DNA of 10,395 bases from Chloroflexota bacterium (GTDB lineage: Bacteria; Chloroflexota; Dehalococcoidia; SM23-28-2; RBG-16-64-32): positions 1 through 10,395 of the forward strand of contig JADFKG010000070.1 in assembly GCA_022565075.1 (NCBI GenBank). The letters are read 5' to 3'. The notes under the pieces are model-generated. The model saw only the letters and a list, made by a program, of their open reading frames with translations, was not told where the DNA came from and searched no databases. This document shows positions 7,457 to 10,395 of the stretch, piece after piece; position 1 is the first letter of the stretch, and each line of letters begins with the position of its first letter. Both the position numbers and the translations under genes were made by a program.

Positions 7457-8268
7457 CAGCGCATCACACGGCCGCCGTCGACGTTGATCGTCTGGCCGTG
7501 GATGTAGGCGCCGCCCGGGCCGGCCAGGAAGGCGACGACCGCGGCGACCTCTTCGGGTGCGCCCTCGCGGCCGAGCGGGATCGTCGGCATGACGGCGTCG
7601 CGGATCGGGCCGGGGCGCGTGACGTCTGTCATGCGGTGGGTGCCGATGAGGCCGGGGCAGACGCAGTTGACGTTGATCTTGTGGGTCGCCAACTCGACCG
7701 CAAGCACCTGCGTGAAGAGGATCATCCCGGCCTTCGTCACTGCGTAGGCGCCGAACGTTGGCATCCCCTCCTGGCCCGCGATCGAGCCGATGTTGATGAT
7801 GCGGCCGCCTTCGCCGCCGGCGACGATCGCGTTGCCGACGGCTTTCGTGATGAGGAACGTGCCGGTGAGGTTTATGTCGATGACGCGGCGCCACTCGTCG
7901 TCCGGGATCTGCAGGATCGGCGCGCGGTCTGCGCCGCGGCTGGACGCCGCGTTGTTGACGAGGATGTCGACGCGCCCCAGCTCGCGTTTCGTCTCGTCGG
8001 CGAGGCGCTTCGCGTCGCCGGCCGAGAGCATGTCGGTGACGAGGGGCAGGGCGCGCCGGCCCAGCTCGCGGATCTCGCCGGCGACGGAGTCGATGTCGCG
8101 CCAGCCCATCTCTTTCTCTTCGTCGGGATAGGTGTCGGGCGAGCGCCCGGAGCCGGTGATGACGACGTCGGCGCCGTCGCGGGCGAGGGCGAGGGCGATG
8201 TGGCGGCCGATGCCGTTGTAGCGCCCGGCGCCGGTGACGATGGCGACTTTACCTTCGAGGTCTGGCAT
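7456..8268 (-). CDS. Short-chain dehydrogenase/reductase (SDR), classical type
   Basis: This encodes 270 residues, normal for a classical SDR. The Rossmann nucleotide site is TGAGRYNGIG at 12-21, with two extra residues compared with the textbook TGxxxGxG. NNAAS at 105-109 is the NNAG-type motif. The catalytic set is Asn133 (DINLTG), Ser162, Tyr175 and Lys179 (YAVTK). CPGLI at 204-208 and the C-terminal INVDGG complete the family pattern. It should use NAD(H) or NADP(H) to oxidise or reduce a hydroxyl or keto group; a 3-oxoacyl-ACP-reductase-like or 3-hydroxyacyl-CoA role fits the neighbouring acyl-CoA dehydrogenase, but that is inference. The ATG has AGGAGG 11 bases upstream, and this Shine-Dalgarno lies inside the end of the upstream gene, whose stop is at 8249-8251. 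The two genes overlap by 20 bp, suggesting co-transcription. Confidence 0.93.
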   Translation of the reverse strand: MPDLEGKVAIVTGAGRYNGIGRHIALALARDGADVVITGSGRSPDTYPDEEKEMGWRDIDSVAGEIRELGRRALPLVTDMLSAGDAKRLADETKRELGRVDILVNNAASSRGADRAPILQIPDDEWRRVIDINLTGTFLITKAVGNAIVAGGEGGRIINIGSIAGQEGMPTFGAYAVTKAGMILFTQVLAVELATHKINVNCVCPGLIGTHRMTDVTRPGPIRDAVMPTIPLGREGAPEEVAAVVAFLAGPGGAYIHGQTINVDGGRVMR

Positions 8269-9088
8269 GGCGTGCGGATCCTCCTAGCGCGGATAGGAAT
8301 AGCACACCAGCAGCCGCGATGACCAGCCCTAGCCAGAGAAGCGGAGCGGAGCCAGCGCCCGGAGCGCCGCCGGCGCTGGGAAGTGCCCCCGGCGTCGCGG
8401 TCGGTGCCGGCGTGGCGGTCGGCGCTGGCGTTGGGGTCGGCGTCGGTGTGTCGGCGGCCGAGGGGTGGACCCACGTTGGCAGTCCTACTGAGATGGGGCT
8501 AGTGACGTCGAATTCCAGCACCACACTCTCGCCGGGATCGACGCACGCATGCTCTCCCCATGAGATGTCGGCATCGAAGCTGGTATGGGTGATCTGCGGC
8601 GCCTCGCAACCGGGAGCGTTAGTGATTAGGCGCACTTCGCGCAGAGAGCCGACTTGTTCGATGAGCAAGCGGACGGCGGGCTTGCCCGTGTCATTCGTGT
8701 AGGTTTCGTGCAGCGTCGCCGGGCAGCCGCCCGGCGGTGGAGGCAGCGTCACGGTATTGGAAGGCGCTGATTCGCCTGCGTCGTTGAAGGCGACGATCCA
8801 GATAAACGAGAAGCAATGCTCCTCGAACGTGTACGGGAACAAGCCTGAGGTCGTGTTCGGCGCGAATTCCTTGGAGAGCCTCGGATCGGCGTCGGGCATC
8901 TGGATGTAGACGCGGAACCCGTCTTCGTTGTCCGAGTTGTCCGTCCAGCCGAAGGGCCCGATCACGTCGCCGTGAAACTGCGTCGGGGCGTTCGGTACTC
9001 CGGAAGCCGTCGCTCCGGGCGGTGTGAGGACGACGATGGCGGCGACTGCTACCGCGATGCCTAGCGCTGCGATGATCGTTCGTGGCAT
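8249..9088 (-). CDS. Secreted, C-terminally anchored protein with fibronectin-III-like N-domain and Thr-Pro linker
   Basis: This encodes 279 residues from the ATG at 9088. A signal peptide covers about 1-28 (cut near ATA-SG). Residues about 30-116 look like a fibronectin-III-like fold (GWTDNSDNEDGFRVYI, then AFNDAGESAPSN). A second beta-rich region with four cysteines spans about 120-198, then a Pro/Thr-rich linker at 213-233. The end has LPSAG at 236-240, a hydrophobic helix at about 249-268 and a basic tail (RHARPRR). This is the layout of a sortase-type sorting signal or simply a C-terminal membrane anchor. An ATG two codons earlier (9094) touches the Shine-Dalgarno AAAGGAG, so 9088, six bases from GGAG, is the better start. 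The function is unknown; it is likely a surface protein. Its 3' end overlaps the SDR start, an odd pairing of surface and metabolic genes. Confidence 0.85.
   Translation of the reverse strand: MPRTIIAALGIAVAVAAIVVLTPPGATASGVPNAPTQFHGDVIGPFGWTDNSDNEDGFRVYIQMPDADPRLSKEFAPNTTSGLFPYTFEEHCFSFIWIVAFNDAGESAPSNTVTLPPPPGGCPATLHETYTNDTGKPAVRLLIEQVGSLREVRLITNAPGCEAPQITHTSFDADISWGEHACVDPGESVVLEFDVTSPISVGLPTWVHPSAADTPTPTPTPAPTATPAPTATPGALPSAGGAPGAGSAPLLWLGLVIAAAGVLFLSALGGSARHARPRR
8394..8447 (-). repeat. Three degenerate 18-bp tandem repeats encoding the Pro/Thr/Ala linker
   Basis: Three consecutive 18-bp units (8394-8411, 8412-8429, 8430-8447) share a GTxGxGGTCGGxGxxGGx pattern on the plus strand. On the coding strand they give six-residue units such as APTATP in the linker of the surface protein. 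Such units can expand or shrink by slippage, so linker length may vary between strains. Confidence 0.7.
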
Positions 9089-9128
9089 GATCATCTCCTT
9101 TTCTCCCCCTCTGCTCGTGGCGTGCGAC

Positions 9129-9153
9129 AGTATACGAAACGGTGCCGCCGTTT
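9129..9153 (-). promoter_or_regulatory. Candidate promoter and operator of the surface-protein gene
   Basis: On the minus strand TATACT (9134-9129) is a good -10 box, about 40 bases upstream of the ATG. The expected -35 position has only a weak match (TAGCAA). Directly upstream of the -10, AAACGG (9137-9142) and CCGTTT (9148-9153) form a perfect 6-bp inverted repeat with a 5-bp centre. It would sit in the promoter spacer, where a dimeric regulator could bind. Confidence 0.4.
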
Positions 9154-9238
9154 GCTATGAGGCGCCGCCCGAATCGGGAGGAGCGTCTGGGACCGCGACA
9201 AGGCGCTAGAGTAACGGCGCCGGGCCGGGACATGAAAC

Positions 9239-9264
9239 GCCGCCGGGTGATATCACCCGGCGGC
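9239..9264 (-). terminator. Perfect 26-bp palindrome, likely terminator of hsp20
   Basis: Two 13-bp arms, GCCGCCGGGTGAT and ATCACCCGGCGGC, abut with no spacer. As RNA this folds into a GC-rich stem of about 11 bp with a four-base AU loop. It lies 32 bases past the hsp20 stop on the minus strand and is followed by GTTTC, a short U-tract. It separates hsp20 from the next minus-strand gene. The perfect symmetry would also permit action on plus-strand transcripts. Confidence 0.65.
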
Positions 9265-9296
9265 TCGCGAGAAGAGTCCGTTACTGGACCGTCGTG

Positions 9297-9770
9297 TTAG
9301 GCGGTGGCGCTGGCCAGCTCACCGGCCGCGCCCTTGACCTTGATGGTCATGGGGCGGGCATCGTCCGTCTTCGGCAGCCGGATCTGCAGGACGCCGTCTG
9401 TGAACTCCGCTTCTGCCTGCTCCTGGTCCACGCTGGCGGGCAGGGGAAGGGAGCGGGAGAACGCACCGTAGCGGATTTCGCGCCGGTGGTAGTTCTCCTT
9501 CTCGGTCGTCTCCTCGTGGCGGCTTTCGCCGCGGATCGTCAGGACGCCTTCGCTGACGGTGATCTCCACGTCCTCCGGCTTTGTGCCCGGAAGAGTGGCC
9601 TTCACCGTCACGTCCGAGTCGGTCTCGGCGACGTCTACGGGGAACGTCAGCTCGGACGGCTCACCGTCTTGCCGCACTCGGGCAAGGGTGAAGTCGCCGA
9701 AGAGGCGGTCCATGGCGCGGTTGAGGCCGCGGAACTCGGAGAAGGGATACCATCGCACTACCTGGGTCAT
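9297..9770 (-). CDS. Small heat shock protein, Hsp20/alpha-crystallin family
   Basis: This encodes 157 residues, a holdase chaperone that binds unfolding proteins in the cytoplasm without ATP and forms oligomers. The alpha-crystallin domain spans about 43-138. Visible family blocks are FPVDVAETDSDV (43-54), LPGTKPEDVEITV with GVLTIRGE (60-82), and YGAFSRSLPLP (101-111), and the C-terminal tail has an I-x-V motif (TIKV, 142-145). I chose the ATG at 9770 because AAGGAGG ends nine bases upstream. The TTG at 9779 that would add three residues directly abuts the Shine-Dalgarno. It is divergent from a J-protein gene, a common stress pairing. A near-consensus promoter and a palindrome over its -10 suggest regulated expression. 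A strong hairpin follows the gene. The family call is firm. Confidence 0.95.
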   Translation of the reverse strand: MTQVVRWYPFSEFRGLNRAMDRLFGDFTLARVRQDGEPSELTFPVDVAETDSDVTVKATLPGTKPEDVEITVSEGVLTIRGESRHEETTEKENYHRREIRYGAFSRSLPLPASVDQEQAEAEFTDGVLQIRLPKTDDARPMTIKVKGAAGELASATA

Positions 9771-9842
9771 GTCTTTCAACCTCCTTGGTTGGTGTTGCTG
9801 GCTGCCGGTTCAGCAGGGCAGGCTAGTCTCGTTTCTTACATA

Positions 9843-9867
9843 CATAATGATAGCGACGCACATTATG
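9843..9867. repeat. 7-bp inverted repeat over the hsp20 -10 box, candidate operator
   Basis: CATAATG (9843-9849) and CATTATG (9861-9867) are exact reverse complements separated by 11 bp. The centre-to-centre distance is 18 bp. The repeat covers the hsp20 -10 and part of the spacer, the right place for a repressor. It matches neither the CIRCE consensus (HrcA) nor the HAIR consensus (HspR) as I know them. Confidence 0.5.
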
Positions 9868-9875
9868 CTTGTCAA
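9847..9875 (-). promoter_or_regulatory. hsp20 promoter, sigma-70 type
   Basis: On the minus strand TTGACA (9875-9870) and TATCAT (9852-9847) are separated by exactly 17 bp. The -35 is a perfect consensus and the -10 matches at five of six positions. Transcription would start near 9840, giving a leader of about 70 bases to the ATG at 9770, with the Shine-Dalgarno near its end. A vegetative-type promoter for a heat shock gene implies control by a repressor rather than an alternative sigma factor. Confidence 0.75.
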
Positions 9876-9917
9876 TAACTCTGATATGAGCACTATCAAC
9901 TTTACTCCTACATACGA

Positions 9918-9946
9918 TTGACTCTGCCTTCGCCGGTAGATACAAT
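9918..9946 (+). promoter_or_regulatory. J-protein gene promoter, sigma-70 type, near-leaderless
   Basis: TTGACT (9918-9923), a 17-bp spacer and TACAAT (9941-9946) make a strong promoter; each box matches consensus at five of six positions. The expected start point is about 9952-9954, only two to four bases before the ATG at 9956. The mRNA would therefore be effectively leaderless, and the AGG at 9949-9951 would lie outside or at the very end of it. Confidence 0.7.
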
Positions 9947-9955
9947 ACAGGCAGT

Positions 9956-10395
9956 ATGGCGAAAGATTACTATGGGGCGCTCGGCGTCAAGAGGAGCGCT
10001 TCTCAGAAGGAGATCAAGGCGGCCTTTCGCAGGCTGGCGCGCAAGCTGCACCCGGACCTGAACCCGGGCGACGCCGCGGCCGAGAGCCGCTTCAAGGAGA
10101 TCAACGCGGCTCACGACGTTCTCGGCGACGAGGAGAAGCGCGCCAAGTACGACCGCCACGGCGATAAGTGGGAGCAGGCCGAGGCGTTCGAGAAGGCGCG
10201 CGCAGAGTACGCCTCGCAGGGCGGCGGCGCGCAGTCGTTCACGTTCGACATCAACGACCTGCTGCGCCGCTCCGGGGGCCGCTCGGGCGGCAGCGGCATC
10301 GACTTCGGCGACATGCTCGGCAACCTCTTTCGCGGCGGATCGCGCCAGACGGGCGTGGCCCGACGCGCGGAGAGAACGTCGAGTTCGTTACCGAG
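9956..10395 (+). CDS. J-domain co-chaperone (DnaJ/CbpA type), 3' truncated by window edge, apparent frameshift near 10350
   Basis: The protein begins MAKDYYGALGVKRSAS, with a J-domain at about 4-70 and the HPD motif at residues 32-34 that stimulates the Hsp70 (DnaK) ATPase. After a Gly-rich segment (about 85-125) a substrate-binding beta domain should follow. The annotated frame stays open to the window end, but after about base 10350 it reads VARRAERTSSSLP, unlike the family. The -1 frame (codons starting at 10351) reads GRGPTRGENVEFVTE, which matches the start of the CbpA/DnaJ C-terminal domain. One base therefore seems missing, perhaps in the GGG run at 10351-10353, so this is a sequencing or assembly error or a true mutation. 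No Cys-rich zinc region is seen up to the cut, favouring CbpA-like over classical DnaJ. It is divergent from hsp20 and near-leaderless. Confidence 0.88.
   Translation, partial: MAKDYYGALGVKRSASQKEIKAAFRRLARKLHPDLNPGDAAAESRFKEINAAHDVLGDEEKRAKYDRHGDKWEQAEAFEKARAEYASQGGGAQSFTFDINDLLRRSGGRSGGSGIDFGDMLGNLFRGGSRQTGVARRAERTSSSLP

Noticed and set aside
6004..8322. A 772-residue plus-strand frame open across the acyl-CoA dehydrogenase, CoA-transferase fragment and SDR genes
   Set aside because: It is antisense to genes with clear catalytic motifs and its translation is Arg/Ala/Val/Gly-rich without domains, as expected for the complementary frame of GC-rich coding DNA.
9870..9900. Possible CIRCE element (HrcA site) between hsp20 and the J-protein
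   Set aside because: AACTC-N6-GAGCAC is only partly symmetric and does not match TTAGCACTC-N9-GAGTGCTAA.

Overview
The window is about 10.4 kb of GC-rich bacterial DNA with ordinary chromosomal content. It has no phage, IS, CRISPR, tRNA or rRNA signal that I can see. The set of genes, the Thr-Pro linker of the secreted protein and the lipoprotein class B PBP with a MecA-type N-domain suggest a Chloroflexota bacterium, perhaps Dehalococcoidia-like. That placement is inference from style, not a marker-gene result.

Layout. (1) 1-750, plus strand: the 3' part of a glycerate kinase. (2) 773-3893, minus strand: a compact three-gene unit, read right to left: a lipoprotein penicillin-binding protein, a minimal zincin metallopeptidase and a small four-helix membrane protein. 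(3) 4030-5379, plus strand: an MFS exporter, divergent from the PBP unit across a 136-bp spacer with an extended -10 element on each strand. (4) 5376-5522, minus strand: a likely 48-aa one-helix membrane protein overlapping the exporter stop codon. (5) 5523-5946: a spacer with relatively AT-rich stretches and one strong stem-loop. (6) 5947-9088, minus strand: a packed cluster, read right to left: secreted/anchored Thr-Pro protein, SDR oxidoreductase, a CaiB/BaiF CoA-transferase remnant and an acyl-CoA dehydrogenase. The first three reading frames overlap. (7) 9297-10395: a divergent stress pair, Hsp20 (minus) and a DnaJ/CbpA-type J-protein (plus, cut by the window end), with near-consensus sigma-70-type promoters back to back.

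How the genes fit together. The PBP unit would act in cell-wall synthesis at the outer face of the membrane. The SDR, CoA-transferase remnant and acyl-CoA dehydrogenase suggest acyl-CoA (fatty or organic acid) oxidation. Hsp20 and the J-protein are holdase and Hsp70 co-chaperone respectively.

I do not see a new multi-gene system. The points most worth checking are an apparent -1 frameshift in the J-protein near the window end, its probably leaderless promoter, the truncated CoA-transferase ORF coupled to the SDR, the unlisted 48-aa membrane protein, a possible operator over the hsp20 -10 box, and an LPXTG-like tail on the secreted protein.
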